53,162 nt of DNA from Prochlorococcus sp. AG-363-N20 (GTDB taxonomy: Bacteria; Cyanobacteriota; Cyanobacteriia; PCC-6307; Cyanobiaceae): assembly GCA_003280105.1 (NCBI GenBank), contig QCFX01000010.1, positions 1-53,162 of the forward strand, in the 5' to 3' direction. Under the pieces are notes generated by a model. That model made no database searches, was not told the origin of the DNA, and worked only from the letters and a program-made list of their open reading frames with translations. Shown here in pieces: positions 1 through 8,346 of the stretch (positions are counted from its first letter, which is position 1; each line of letters begins with the position of its first letter). The translations under genes were made by a program, and so were the position numbers.

Positions 1-451
1 TCACACAGCCGCGGCGCAAGGAACAATAGCGGTGGACAATATTCTTGGTCTCTCTAGAGAAATTGATTATCGAAGCATTCCTGCAGCGACTTTTACTCAC
101 CCAGAAATCAGCTCAGTTGGTTTGAGTGAGGTTGAGGCTAAAGCAATGGCGGATCAAAAGGGTTTTGATGTTGGTGGTGTACGTAGCTATTTCAAGGCAA
201 ATTCCAAAGCCTTGGCGGAACTTGAGAGTGATGGCTTAATGAAATTGCTCTTCCGCAAGGATACTGGTGAGGTTTTGGGAGCACATATTTATGGGTTACA
301 TGCTGCTGATCTGATTCAAGAAGTAGCTAATGCAATTGCAAGACGTCAGAGTGTTGTTGATTTGACACGTGAAGTGCATACTCATCCCACCCTTAGTGAA
401 GTTGTTGAGTTTGCTTATAAACAGGCTGCTCAACAAGTAAGTAGAACCTGA
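1..451 (+). CDS. lpdA: Dihydrolipoamide dehydrogenase, C-terminal part (cut by window start)
   Basis: The reading frame is open from the first bases and stops at a TGA, so only about the last 149 residues are present. This is the C-terminal dimerisation domain of the FAD-dependent E3 subunit, which reoxidises lipoyl groups of the pyruvate dehydrogenase and glycine cleavage complexes. The interface segment HPEISSVGLSE and the terminal HTHPTLSE motif are visible; the latter carries the catalytic His-Glu pair of the disulfide oxidoreductase family. The first GTG in frame (position 32) is internal, not a start. trpC follows after about 77 bases on the same strand. The identity is secure; the FAD and redox-cysteine domains lie outside the window. 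Confidence 0.93.
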   Translation, partial: HTAAAQGTIAVDNILGLSREIDYRSIPAATFTHPEISSVGLSEVEAKAMADQKGFDVGGVRSYFKANSKALAELESDGLMKLLFRKDTGEVLGAHIYGLHAADLIQEVANAIARRQSVVDLTREVHTHPTLSEVVEFAYKQAAQQVSRT

Positions 452-528
452 TCAAGTTCGGAACTGATCCCTATCATTATGCGATTAAAACAAATTACTT
501 ATTGGTTGCTTGAATCACTTGCATCCCT

Positions 529-1419
529 ATGAACATTAGACGCCGTCCACCCAACCCAAAAGTTAGGGTTGCAAACTTAGAATATGCAATTCCACATGAA
601 GAGTCAGAACCTAGGAATATTCTTGAAAAAATTGTTTGGGAGAAGGACCGAGAAGTTCATATTGCGCGTGAGAGAGTGCCAATTGACAAGCTAAAAAGAC
701 AGGTTGCAAAACTACCTTCTTCAAAAAACTTTCTTGAAGCTTTAAGAAACGCAAAGGTAATGCCGGCAGTTATAGCTGAGATAAAAAAGGCTAGTCCTAG
801 TAAAGGAGTCATTCGCCAGGATTTTGTACCTACCCGTATCGCTGAGGCATATAAAGAAGGAGGGGCTAGTTGCCTTTCTGTTTTGACAGACAAGACTTTC
901 TTTCAAGGTGGCTTTGAAGTACTTGTTGAAGTTAGGAAGGCTGTTGATCTTCCTATCCTTTGCAAAGACTTTATATTGACTCCCTATCAGCTCTATCAAG
1001 CCAGAGCAGCAGGCGCAGATGCGGTGTTATTAATTGCCGCAATTCTTTCTGATCAGGATTTGTTGTACCTGCGAAAGGCTGCTGAATCAATTGGATTAAC
1101 TGTTCTTGTAGAAGTCCATAATTCAGAAGAACTTGACCGAGTCTTGAGTATTGGCTCTTTCCCTTTAATTGGGATTAACAATCGAGACCTAACTACGTTT
1201 AAGACGGATTTATCTACTACTGAAAACCTTGCAGCAGAATTTAGATCGCGAATCTCAGAACAAAAGGCTTGCTTGGTTAGTGAATCAGGTTTATTTGAAC
1301 GCGCTGATTTGGATAGGGTTCATCAAGTTGGAGCAAGTGCGGTTTTGGTTGGTGAAGCTCTGATGCGTCAGGACGATATCTGTGCAGGACTTAAGAGATT
1401 AAGAGGCTTTGAAGGCTAG
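529..1419 (+). CDS. trpC: Indole-3-glycerol phosphate synthase
   Basis: This enzyme closes the indole ring from carboxyphenylamino-deoxyribulose phosphate in tryptophan synthesis. The 296-residue (beta/alpha)8 barrel has the family motif [12 protein letters not shown] at about residues 82-93 with the catalytic lysine, a CKDFI motif near residue 145, GINNRDL near 215 and VGEALMR near the end. About 45 charged residues precede the barrel, an extension that I recall from cyanobacterial TrpC and that is absent from short bacterial forms. The ATG at 529 is used because the extension reads continuously into the barrel. It is a single-gene TrpC with no TrpF fusion. Confidence 0.95.
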   Translation: MNIRRRPPNPKVRVANLEYAIPHEESEPRNILEKIVWEKDREVHIARERVPIDKLKRQVAKLPSSKNFLEALRNAKVMPAVIAEIKKASPSKGVIRQDFVPTRIAEAYKEGGASCLSVLTDKTFFQGGFEVLVEVRKAVDLPILCKDFILTPYQLYQARAAGADAVLLIAAILSDQDLLYLRKAAESIGLTVLVEVHNSEELDRVLSIGSFPLIGINNRDLTTFKTDLSTTENLAAEFRSRISEQKACLVSESGLFERADLDRVHQVGASAVLVGEALMRQDDICAGLKRLRGFEG

Positions 1420-1514
1420 AGCAACTAGATGCCTATCCAATCCCAACTCATTTTAGAAGTATTGCTTCTTTCTTTTCTGCAATCAGGCAGAATTGATTTG
1501 CTAATTTCTTTTAA

Positions 1515-2183
1515 ATGCTCATAAGCGTCCTTACAGGTATTGCTGCAGGAGCTCTCCATGTAGTTGGTGGTGCCGATCACTTGATTGCAATGATGCCTAC
1601 TGCAATCAACCAGCCCAAAATGGCTTTACGCAATGGTTTGGCATGGGGGTTAGGTCACTCGGCAGGTGTTTTGACCCTTTCTACAATTGCAATTTTGATT
1701 AAAGATTTTGCACATATTCAACGTATGTCATCGTTGGCAGAGTTTTCAGTGGGACTAGCTCTAGTCCTTGTAGGCGCTTTGGCAATAAAAACAGCTTTGG
1801 GATTAGATATTCATACTCATGAGCACAGACATGGCGATGGTCACGATCACAAACATATTCACTTGCACTTACGAGGAAAACAAATACATAACCGCCATTC
1901 TCATACCTCCACAGGTTTAGGAGTTCTTCATGGACTAGCAGGTGCAAGCCACCTTTTGGCGATTATTCCTGCTTTGGCGCTGCCCCCTATTGGAGCAGTT
2001 GCATACATGGGGGCTTACTTCTTTGGATCCATAGCAGCTATGGGGCTTGTATTGTGTCTTATTTCAATTGCCACTTCGCGCGTAGGGAAAAAGGGTTTGC
2101 CATTAATGGTGGGACTTACGGGTGGGCTTTCAATTGCTATCGGCCTTTTTTGGCTTCACAAAAACACTCTTCAAATTATTTAG
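1515..2183 (+). CDS. sodT: Putative nickel transporter of the Ni-SOD locus (SodT-like)
   Basis: A 222-residue membrane protein with about six hydrophobic segments and a histidine-rich loop at roughly residues 102-131 that alternates His with Asp and Gly. The first helix carries a GGADHL motif and a later helix repeats GLAGASHL, a pattern of the NicO/HupE/UreJ group of Ni/Co carriers. It converges on sodX and sodN, which fits nickel supply for the Ni-SOD; the name sodT follows the marine cyanobacterial locus. Function is inferred from family features and context. The metal could be cobalt in principle, but the neighbours argue for nickel. Confidence 0.8.
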   Translation: MLISVLTGIAAGALHVVGGADHLIAMMPTAINQPKMALRNGLAWGLGHSAGVLTLSTIAILIKDFAHIQRMSSLAEFSVGLALVLVGALAIKTALGLDIHTHEHRHGDGHDHKHIHLHLRGKQIHNRHSHTSTGLGVLHGLAGASHLLAIIPALALPPIGAVAYMGAYFFGSIAAMGLVLCLISIATSRVGKKGLPLMVGLTGGLSIAIGLFWLHKNTLQII

Positions 2184-2202
2184 CGATTTTAAGAAGTGCA
2201 TT

Positions 2203-2538
2203 TTAATTGTTGGGAATTATCTGCTCCACTATTCCACAAAGTTGATTCTTATTGACCAGGCCAAATTGGCGACTATCAATGCTTGAAACTTCATTGTCTC
2301 CTCTGAGTTCAAGGCCTACTGGAGAAGATCTTTTTACTCTTTTGATAATTAAAACTTCTGGATCAATTGGATTTTTTACCACTACTATGCTTCCTTTCTT
2401 AGGGAAGCAATTTCCTTGATTGACCGGCTTGTATATAACGAAATCCCCATTCAGCAAAGTAGGGCGCATAGAGTCTCCAGAGACACGACAGTATTTCCGA
2501 ACACCCAAAATAAGAAGAAGAAAGGAGTGAATATTCAC
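2203..2538 (-). CDS. sodX: Nickel-type superoxide dismutase maturation protease (S24/S26-like)
   Basis: SodX is a small signal-peptidase-like serine protease that removes the propeptide of Ni-SOD to expose the N-terminal histidine. The sequence shows the nucleophile motif SGDSMRPTL, the following GDFVIYKP strand, the general-base region VLIIKRVKR and the closing RGDN box. The frame is open upstream to a TTG at 2625, which would overlap sodN by 68 bases. I place the start at GTG 2538, giving about 111 residues, because sodN ends at 2558. That GTG lies inside a 24-bp perfect palindrome, so the true start is uncertain. It is probably cotranscribed with sodN. Confidence 0.85.
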   Translation of the reverse strand: MNIHSFLLLILGVRKYCRVSGDSMRPTLLNGDFVIYKPVNQGNCFPKKGSIVVVKNPIDPEVLIIKRVKRSSPVGLELRGDNEVSSIDSRQFGLVNKNQLCGIVEQIIPNN

Positions 2539-2544
2539 TCCTTT
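2521..2544 (-). promoter_or_regulatory. Perfect 24-bp palindrome between sodN and sodX
   Basis: Half-site AAAGGAGTGAAT is followed directly by its exact reverse complement. It begins 14 bases after the sodN stop codon and covers the Shine-Dalgarno-like AAAGGAG and the proposed GTG start of sodX. In the sodN-sodX transcript it would form a hairpin that pairs the ribosome-binding site. The RNA just after it is U-rich (CUUCUUCUUAUUUUG) but lacks a clean U tract. It could be a weak terminator, a translational brake or a protein-binding site. Confidence 0.6.
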
Positions 2545-2557
2545 AAATATTTTGTCT

Positions 2558-3031
2558 TTAGCTTGCTGTGACCCATGAGTCTGATCGACCTTTGGATTTC
2601 CAAAACATGTGGTGTATTTTTTCAACAGACTCCATTAAATCTTCTGCTTTTTTTTGGTCAATATTTACTTTGCATGCACTGCAAAGTTTGGCGGCTTTCC
2701 AAAATGTTTCATGAAGATCGGGGAATGAAGCTAAGTGCTCCGGCTTGAAATAATCAGTCCAAAGGATGAGAAGCTCTGTCTTTGTTTCCTTGGCTTGCTC
2801 TTCTTTAATAGCTACGAAGCGTGAGAAGGTGTTGTTATACGTAGCCCAAGCTGCTGGATCACTTCCTTGAGGTGGTTCCAAGGCAATTAATTTCTTTGTC
2901 ATAGAAAGTACAGCTTCTGCTGCAACACGAGCTGAAGCTGGGTCATAAACACCGCAAGGTCCGTCGCAATGAGCCTTGACCGTTGCAGTTGGCAGGCTAC
3001 TGAGGATTTTGGAAAGTGCCGAGCGCAACAT
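2558..3031 (-). CDS. sodN: Nickel superoxide dismutase precursor
   Basis: A 157-residue precursor of the small homohexameric Ni-SOD that converts superoxide to oxygen and peroxide. A 20-residue propeptide (ending TVKA) is followed by the nickel hook HCDGPCGVYDP. After cleavage His21 becomes the N-terminus, and Cys22, Cys26 and its backbone bind nickel. The mature chain is four-helical with the usual conserved SDPAAWATYNNTFSRFVA-type segment. The start is ATG 3031. SodX just downstream is the processing protease, and the sodT-like gene converges on the pair. A 15-bp palindrome lies 23-37 bases upstream of the start. Use of nickel rather than iron is typical of marine picocyanobacteria. Confidence 0.97.
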   Translation of the reverse strand: MLRSALSKILSSLPTATVKAHCDGPCGVYDPASARVAAEAVLSMTKKLIALEPPQGSDPAAWATYNNTFSRFVAIKEEQAKETKTELLILWTDYFKPEHLASFPDLHETFWKAAKLCSACKVNIDQKKAEDLMESVEKIHHMFWKSKGRSDSWVTAS

Positions 3032-3053
3032 CTGACAAAAATTTTAAAACCTA

Positions 3054-3068
3054 TTAGTAGCCTACTAA
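3054..3068. promoter_or_regulatory. Palindrome upstream of sodN
   Basis: TTAGTAG and CTACTAA arms flank a single C, 23-37 bases before the sodN ATG. The position suits an operator or the base of a short leader hairpin. It does not match an NtcA-type GTA-N8-TAC site. No transcription start is known, so the role is inferred from symmetry and position only. Confidence 0.4.
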
Positions 3069-3116
3069 AGGAAGTTATTAAATGGGTCTCAAATAAGTAG
3101 ACAAATTTGCACTCGT

Positions 3117-3722
3117 TCAATTGATATCCAAAAGTTCCACTTCAAAAATCAAGGTTGAATTAGGAGGAATCAGCCCGCCACCGATATTTCTACTTCCATA
3201 ACCAAGTTCTGGTGGGATGATCAATTTTCTTTTTCCACCCACTTTCATACCTGCGACTCCTTCGTCCCAACCTTTAATTACTTGCCCAGCCCCTAAGGCG
3301 AAACTGAATGGGCCCCTCCCGTAACTGCTGTCAAACTCTTTCCCGTTTTCAAGAGTGCCACTGTAATTTACGGAAACTCTTTTCCCTGCAGTTGCTTCTG
3401 CACCTGTGCCTTCAACAAGGTCAGTAATGCTCAAGCCACTTGCTGTGATCTTGGGACTATTCATTTCCAGGGGACCTCCAAGGGGTGAATTCTTTGATGC
3501 AGGCTTGTCTCTTGCCATTGCAAAGAGTATTGGATTGGGGTCGTCCGGGTCTAGTTCAAAAAGATTATTTGATCTTTGAACGGTTCCTGTTGTTGCTACT
3601 TCAGAGCCAGTAAAGGAGTTCCCCTTCTCAGCTAGCACCTGAGAAGGGGAAATGATTTGGCTTAGGAAAGCAACCATAAGGCAGCTGAGAAAGACCGAAA
3701 AACTAATTAGGACTTCACGCAC
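3117..3722 (-). CDS. FKBP-type peptidyl-prolyl cis-trans isomerase, exported or membrane-anchored
   Basis: The 201-residue protein begins with a hydrophobic stretch (about residues 5-30, a signal sequence or anchor), continues with a low-complexity linker of about 65 residues, and ends with a full FKBP domain from about residue 95. FKBP landmarks are visible: [18 protein letters not shown], the [12 protein letters not shown] active-site strand, PPELGYG and a final FEVELLDI. The domain catalyses proline isomerisation in folding; the leader places it in the periplasm or thylakoid lumen. The start is a GTG. It lies downstream of, and divergent from, lnt, and just upstream of sodN on the same strand. 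Confidence 0.9.
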   Translation of the reverse strand: MREVLISFSVFLSCLMVAFLSQIISPSQVLAEKGNSFTGSEVATTGTVQRSNNLFELDPDDPNPILFAMARDKPASKNSPLGGPLEMNSPKITASGLSITDLVEGTGAEATAGKRVSVNYSGTLENGKEFDSSYGRGPFSFALGAGQVIKGWDEGVAGMKVGGKRKLIIPPELGYGSRNIGGGLIPPNSTLIFEVELLDIN

Positions 3723-3878
3723 GAGGCTTTTTGCTATTTCAAAATTATTCTTACAGGATATGTCTGCTTATAAAGCTTTTTTAGATTCCTTTTTACTTAG
3801 CAATAGTGGATGATTCATACAGAAAACTCACTTTTTCAAAAATTTTTCCATGAATACAGTTTTCTGTAGTGCTTGTTG

Positions 3879-5357
3879 ATGAGAAATGATCGATCTCTGA
3901 GTTTTTTAAAGGGCTCTTTAGGGGGCCTGCTTGCAGGCTTGGCGCTTTCACAAGGTGGATTCATTTTGATGCCCATTGCAACCGCTTTCCTTTGGGGGGT
4001 AAGTAGCAATATCTGGGCAAGTTCACTTTGGGGAGTAATTGCTGTATTGATAAGCCATCGTTGGCTTTTATCACTTCACCCACTCAATTGGATAGGCATT
4101 CCAGGACCATTAAGTTTGCTTATGACTTTTGGAGTTTGGATCTTTTGCGGAGCCCTTGGTGGGGCTCTTGTCGGATGTTGGTCTTGGGTTGCCAATTGTT
4201 CAATCTTTTTGGGAAAAAGAGGCTTGGGACTTGGAGAAAAAGCACTTTGTGTAATTGTCTTGGTGACTTTGTGGGGATTAGGAGAAATTGCCTTAGCTCA
4301 GACTCCATTGTTTTGGATAGGTATAGGCAGCAGCGTGCTCCCAGGGGATAGATTTTTAGCTGGATTGGCTCGCTGGATTGGAGCTGGCGGACTTTCAGCA
4401 GTGCTGTTAGTTATTGGATATTGGTTGTGGCAAGTATGGGCTGCTTTTTCTGGGCGAAAGAAATGGATTAAATCATTTTTGATAGGACTTTGCGGCCTCT
4501 TTTTTGCTCATTTGATTGGATTTAATTTGCTTCTTGAGGACTCTGTGTCGTCTGAGTCAATTCCTGTGGCGATTTGGCAGTCTGATATTCCTACAAGGAC
4601 TAAGTTTTCCCCTGAACAACAAGAAAGAATTCCAAAAGCCTTACTTAAAGCTCTTCAGTTTTCAAAGGGTATATCGGCTTCTTGGTTGATAGCGCCGGAA
4701 GGAACGCTAAGTGCTCGACAAGACCTTGTTATCCCTTCACCTCTACCATTGCTTTCAGGCGGGTTTAGATGGGTTAGAGGTGAACAGAGAAGTTCTTTGC
4801 TGGTTTTTGAGACTGGCAACGATTCCTTCTCAAATGCAATTGATAAGCATCGATTGGTTCCATTAGGGGAATGGTTCCCAAGCTTGCCTCAGGTTTCCTT
4901 TGAAGGACTCTCTGCTATCGGTGGTTTGCAACCAGGTAAGGCTTCAAGACTTCTCTCTTGGTCAGGACCGCCAGCTGCAGTGGCAATTTGTTATGAGTTA
5001 ACAGATGGTCATTCAATCGCTAAAGCTGTTGGAGAAGGGGCGGAATGGATTGTTGCAATAGCTAATCTCGATCCATATCCAATTTCTCTTCAGAAGCAAT
5101 TTCTTTCGCTTGCTCAATTGAGAAGTATTGAAACTGCCAGAGATTTAATTAGCTCAGCCAATACAGGTCCATCTGCATTGATATTGGCTTCAGGCAAGGT
5201 TCAAACAGTTCTCCCTGCTTTTTCAGAACGTGTCGGGTTAGTTAATCTCAATATTCATAAAGGTTTTACTGGTTATACATCTTGGGGAGAAGCCCCGTTG
5301 ATTCTATTTTTTTTAGTTGGCTTTTTGGGTATTGCTGTCTTTAGATTGAGAGATTAA
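3879..5357 (+). CDS. lnt: Apolipoprotein N-acyltransferase
   Basis: Lnt adds the third acyl chain to the N-terminal cysteine of lipoproteins in the inner membrane. The first half is a block of hydrophobic helices and the second a nitrilase-fold domain. Candidate catalytic residues sit in place: Glu274 in APEGTLS, Lys323 in DKHRLVPLGEWFP and Cys371 in AICYELTD. A last hydrophobic helix (FFLVGFLGIAVF) closes the protein. I use ATG 3879; an in-frame TTG six bases upstream would add two residues. It converges with mnmA after an 11-base gap. Confidence 0.92.
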   Translation: MRNDRSLSFLKGSLGGLLAGLALSQGGFILMPIATAFLWGVSSNIWASSLWGVIAVLISHRWLLSLHPLNWIGIPGPLSLLMTFGVWIFCGALGGALVGCWSWVANCSIFLGKRGLGLGEKALCVIVLVTLWGLGEIALAQTPLFWIGIGSSVLPGDRFLAGLARWIGAGGLSAVLLVIGYWLWQVWAAFSGRKKWIKSFLIGLCGLFFAHLIGFNLLLEDSVSSESIPVAIWQSDIPTRTKFSPEQQERIPKALLKALQFSKGISASWLIAPEGTLSARQDLVIPSPLPLLSGGFRWVRGEQRSSLLVFETGNDSFSNAIDKHRLVPLGEWFPSLPQVSFEGLSAIGGLQPGKASRLLSWSGPPAAVAICYELTDGHSIAKAVGEGAEWIVAIANLDPYPISLQKQFLSLAQLRSIETARDLISSANTGPSALILASGKVQTVLPAFSERVGLVNLNIHKGFTGYTSWGEAPLILFFLVGFLGIAVFRLRD

Positions 5358-5368
5358 AAAAAACTATT

Positions 5369-6595
5369 TTACAAGGATTGAAGTTGGATTATTCCTCCTC
5401 CCAAAACCACTTGTCCTTCATAAAAAACAGCTGCTTGTCCAGGCGTGATTGAAAACTGCTTTTCTTTAAAGCATATTTTGCATCGATATGGACGTTCTCT
5501 CTCAGAGTCTCTTTGAGTCGAATCAATAGGAGTGAGGGTTGCAAGTACAGGACGACTTCTATATCTCACTTGGACTTCTACCTTGATTGTGTCCTTAGGC
5601 GGGTGTATTGATAGCCAATTGATTTCACCCACAATGCAGCTTTTCTGGCCTGTTTGGTCTTTAGTTGCGACAACAATGCGATTCGTTTCGCTTTCGATTT
5701 TGATGACATGTAATGGTTCTTTCCATGAGACTCCCAGACCTTTTCTTTGGCCGATTGTGAAATGTTCTATGCCTTGATGTTGTCCAACCACTGTGCCATC
5801 TTGGAGAACGATTTCTCCTTGCCTTGGAGGAAGGTAATGATCCAAGAAAGAGCTCATAGAACCATGTTTTTCTGCAAGACAAAGATCTTGGCTCTCTGGC
5901 TTTTGAGCGGTGCGAAGCCCTAGCCTTTTTGCTTCTTCGCGTGTTTCTGACTTAGTTAACTCCCCTAAAGGAAAAACAATTTTCCCAAGAATCTCTTGAG
6001 GTAAATCATATAAAAAGTAACTTTGATCTTTATTTGAATCTCTTCCCCGTAAAAGTTGATATTGCTTGTTTACATGCTTGCTAAATGGAATCGACTTGTC
6101 TACTTCTTTTAAATTTCTAATACGTGCATAATGTCCAGTCGCTATGCGTTCAATGTTTGAATTCTCTTTTGTCCATTTGATCATGGAAGAAAACTTGACT
6201 GAGCGATTACATCTTGAACAAGGAATAGGAGTAATTCCTTCTTGATACCCCTTTAACAGACCTTGCACTATTTCCTCCTCAAAACTATTCCTTGTATCCA
6301 TCACATGATGAGGGATACCAAGCTGATTACATATTCCTGCTGCGTCAATTAGCCCATCAGAGCAGCAAGAACCATTTCCGCTCATGAGCCAAAGAGTAAG
6401 TCCTTCGACATGCCAACCTGCTTCTACAAGTAAAGCAGCTGTTAGAGAGCTATCTACGCCACCAGAAAGCCCTACCGCAACTGAATGCTTACCTCCTAAA
6501 CCCTTTAAATTTTTGATAACTTCATTGCCAGCAGTTGTGGCTGGTTGATTGCTCATCAATTCTTTTAAGAGTGAGAATGATTGCGGCATAGTCAT
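5369..6595 (-). CDS. mnmA: tRNA-uridine 2-sulfurtransferase
   Basis: MnmA thiolates U34 of tRNA-Lys, -Glu and -Gln using a persulfide donor. The PP-loop ATP-binding motif GLSGGVDSSLTA is at about residues 42-53. The nucleophilic cysteine follows in IPCSRCNRSVKF, the KPESQDLCL segment holds the second catalytic cysteine, and the FTIGQRKGLGV motif leads to the C-terminal barrel. About 35 residues precede the PP loop, somewhat longer than in enterobacteria. The ATG at 6595 is separated by only 44 bases from the divergent nnr gene, so both promoters must sit in or near that gap. Confidence 0.95.
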   Translation of the reverse strand: MTMPQSFSLLKELMSNQPATTAGNEVIKNLKGLGGKHSVAVGLSGGVDSSLTAALLVEAGWHVEGLTLWLMSGNGSCCSDGLIDAAGICNQLGIPHHVMDTRNSFEEEIVQGLLKGYQEGITPIPCSRCNRSVKFSSMIKWTKENSNIERIATGHYARIRNLKEVDKSIPFSKHVNKQYQLLRGRDSNKDQSYFLYDLPQEILGKIVFPLGELTKSETREEAKRLGLRTAQKPESQDLCLAEKHGSMSSFLDHYLPPRQGEIVLQDGTVVGQHQGIEHFTIGQRKGLGVSWKEPLHVIKIESETNRIVVATKDQTGQKSCIVGEINWLSIHPPKDTIKVEVQVRYRSRPVLATLTPIDSTQRDSERERPYRCKICFKEKQFSITPGQAAVFYEGQVVLGGGIIQLQSL

Positions 6596-6639
6596 GACCG
6601 CCCTGAAGTCTCCATAGTGGAAGAATATGCGGACATGTT

Positions 6640-8211
6640 GTGGTTTGGCCCAAGTTTGATTCAGACCATGTAATGGTCACTGCTTCTCAGATGGCAAAAC
6701 TTGAGAGTCAAATTCTCTCAGGTGGACTTCCGGTAGAAGCTTTGATGGAGAAAGTGGGTTTGGCAATGGCGAAATGGTTGACTCAACAGCCTGACTTGCT
6801 TGATCAAGGTGTCTTTTTTTTGATTGGGCCAGGTCATAATGGAGGAGATGGATTGGTTGTGGCTAGGGAGTTGCATCTGGCAGGAATAGACGTAAGCATT
6901 TGGTGCCCGTTCCCTATAAATAAAACCCTAACTTCCCAGCATTATTCTTATGCTAAATGGCTTGGAATCAAATGTTTTAAAGAAGCTCCTAGTGTTTCCA
7001 CAAAAGCACTTTGGGTAGAAGCACTTTTTGGTATCGGTCAGTGTCGACCTTTGGCAAAGTCAATTGCGCAATTGTTGCTAGATAGAGAACAAAATCAGCC
7101 AGGGCGTTTAGTTAGTTTGGATGTGCCAGCAGGGATTTGTGCTGATACCGGAAAAACTTTTGATAGTGGCGCTGCTGTGGCTGCTTTTACTTTGACAGCC
7201 GGTTTAGTTAAGCAAGGGCTTGTGCAAGATGTCTCAAAATCAAATGTGGGCAAACTTGTAAGAGTTGACCTTGGACTCTCAGAAAAAATTTTAAAATCGT
7301 TACCTAGGACTCAGCCAATTCGAATTTGCTCATCTGATCTGCTAACAATTTCTTGGCCTTATCTGCCGGCAGCCTCTAGTAAATATCAACGAGGTCGTGC
7401 GTTAGTGATGGCTGGGAGTGATCTATACCGTGGTGCTGCGCTCTTGGCCTTGCAAGGAGCTCTTGGAAGCGGAGTGGGAAGTATTAAAGCAGTTTTGCCA
7501 GAACCAGTGGCAAATACGTTATGGCAAGTTGCACCTGAAATCGTTTTAGAAGGTTCTTTTCGCCGAAAAGAGAATGGGGAAATAGATATCGGAAGTTTGT
7601 TAGCTCAATTAGACCTTCTAAGAATTGATTCGTTTTTAATGGGGCCTGGATTGAAGCTCTCAGAGGAAATTTGGAAAGAGCTTTTATATAAAGCTAAGGA
7701 TTTTGAAAGATTGCTTGTGTTAGATGCTGAAGCTCTGAATGTTTTGTCTGGATTGCCTGAAAGCTGGAAATGGTTAAAGAAAAGATTAGGGCCTACATGG
7801 ATTACGCCTCATTTTTCAGAGTTCCGAAGGTTGTTTCCAGAATTTAATGATCTTTGTCCATTAGAAGCAGCCAAGCAAGCTTCGCAATCTTCTGGAGCTG
7901 GGATATTGCTAAAAGGAGCTAATAGCATTATTTCTCTGCCAACAGGTTCAAATTGGCAGTTAACAGAAACCTCTCCTTTTGTCGCGCGGACAGGTTTGGG
8001 AGATTTGTTGGCTGGGTTTGCTGTTGGTGTTGGAGCGATGGGAGTAGCTGCTGACAACGCCTTTTCCTCTGAATACCTTGCTGTAGCTGCATTTGTTCAT
8101 TCCGAAGCAGCAAAAAGGACCAAAGAAGGTAGTTCGCCAAGCGTGGTCGCAGAATCGCTAAGAACCCTTGTCAGGACTATTCAGGAGGGTTGCGTAGCAA
8201 TAGATACTTGA
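6640..8211 (+). CDS. nnr: Bifunctional NAD(P)H-hydrate epimerase / ADP-dependent NAD(P)H-hydrate dehydratase
   Basis: This is a metabolite-repair enzyme: the N-terminal YjeF_N domain epimerises damaged NAD(P)H hydrates and the C-terminal ribokinase-like domain dehydrates the S form. GPGHNGGDGLVVA near residue 64 marks the epimerase. GPGLKLSEE near 335 and ARTGLGDLLAG near 449 mark the kinase-fold dehydratase with its catalytic Asp. At 523 residues it has the length of a full fusion. The start is GTG 6640; an in-frame ATG at 6673 would remove eleven residues. It is divergent from mnmA. Confidence 0.93.
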   Translation: MVWPKFDSDHVMVTASQMAKLESQILSGGLPVEALMEKVGLAMAKWLTQQPDLLDQGVFFLIGPGHNGGDGLVVARELHLAGIDVSIWCPFPINKTLTSQHYSYAKWLGIKCFKEAPSVSTKALWVEALFGIGQCRPLAKSIAQLLLDREQNQPGRLVSLDVPAGICADTGKTFDSGAAVAAFTLTAGLVKQGLVQDVSKSNVGKLVRVDLGLSEKILKSLPRTQPIRICSSDLLTISWPYLPAASSKYQRGRALVMAGSDLYRGAALLALQGALGSGVGSIKAVLPEPVANTLWQVAPEIVLEGSFRRKENGEIDIGSLLAQLDLLRIDSFLMGPGLKLSEEIWKELLYKAKDFERLLVLDAEALNVLSGLPESWKWLKKRLGPTWITPHFSEFRRLFPEFNDLCPLEAAKQASQSSGAGILLKGANSIISLPTGSNWQLTETSPFVARTGLGDLLAGFAVGVGAMGVAADNAFSSEYLAVAAFVHSEAAKRTKEGSSPSVVAESLRTLVRTIQEGCVAIDT

Positions 8212-8238
8212 AAGAGTGGTCAATGATCCTCTGTAGGG

Positions 8239-8280
8239 GGAAATGTGTAGATTTCCACGCAAGAATCTAAAGGGTTCTTG
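8239..8280 (+). promoter_or_regulatory. Two short inverted repeats ahead of the sigma factor gene
   Basis: GGAAAT (8239-8244) pairs with ATTTCC (8251-8256), and CAAGAATC (8260-8267) pairs with GGTTCTTG (8273-8280) with one G-T pair. They follow the nnr stop by about 30 bases and precede the sigma gene start by 67. The second could be a weak terminator, though no immediate T run follows. Either could lie in the sigma gene leader. Confidence 0.35.
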
Positions 8281-8346
8281 AAAGCTTGGGCTTTTTGTCG
8301 ATATCTGTAGGAAAGTCCTCTGCAACTGATTGGGCTTTATCAATAT

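Noticed and set aside
2558-2625. sodX translated from TTG 2625 with a 68-base overlap with sodN
   Set aside because: The added residues are the out-of-frame complement of the conserved sodN C-terminus and precede the protease domain without family similarity.
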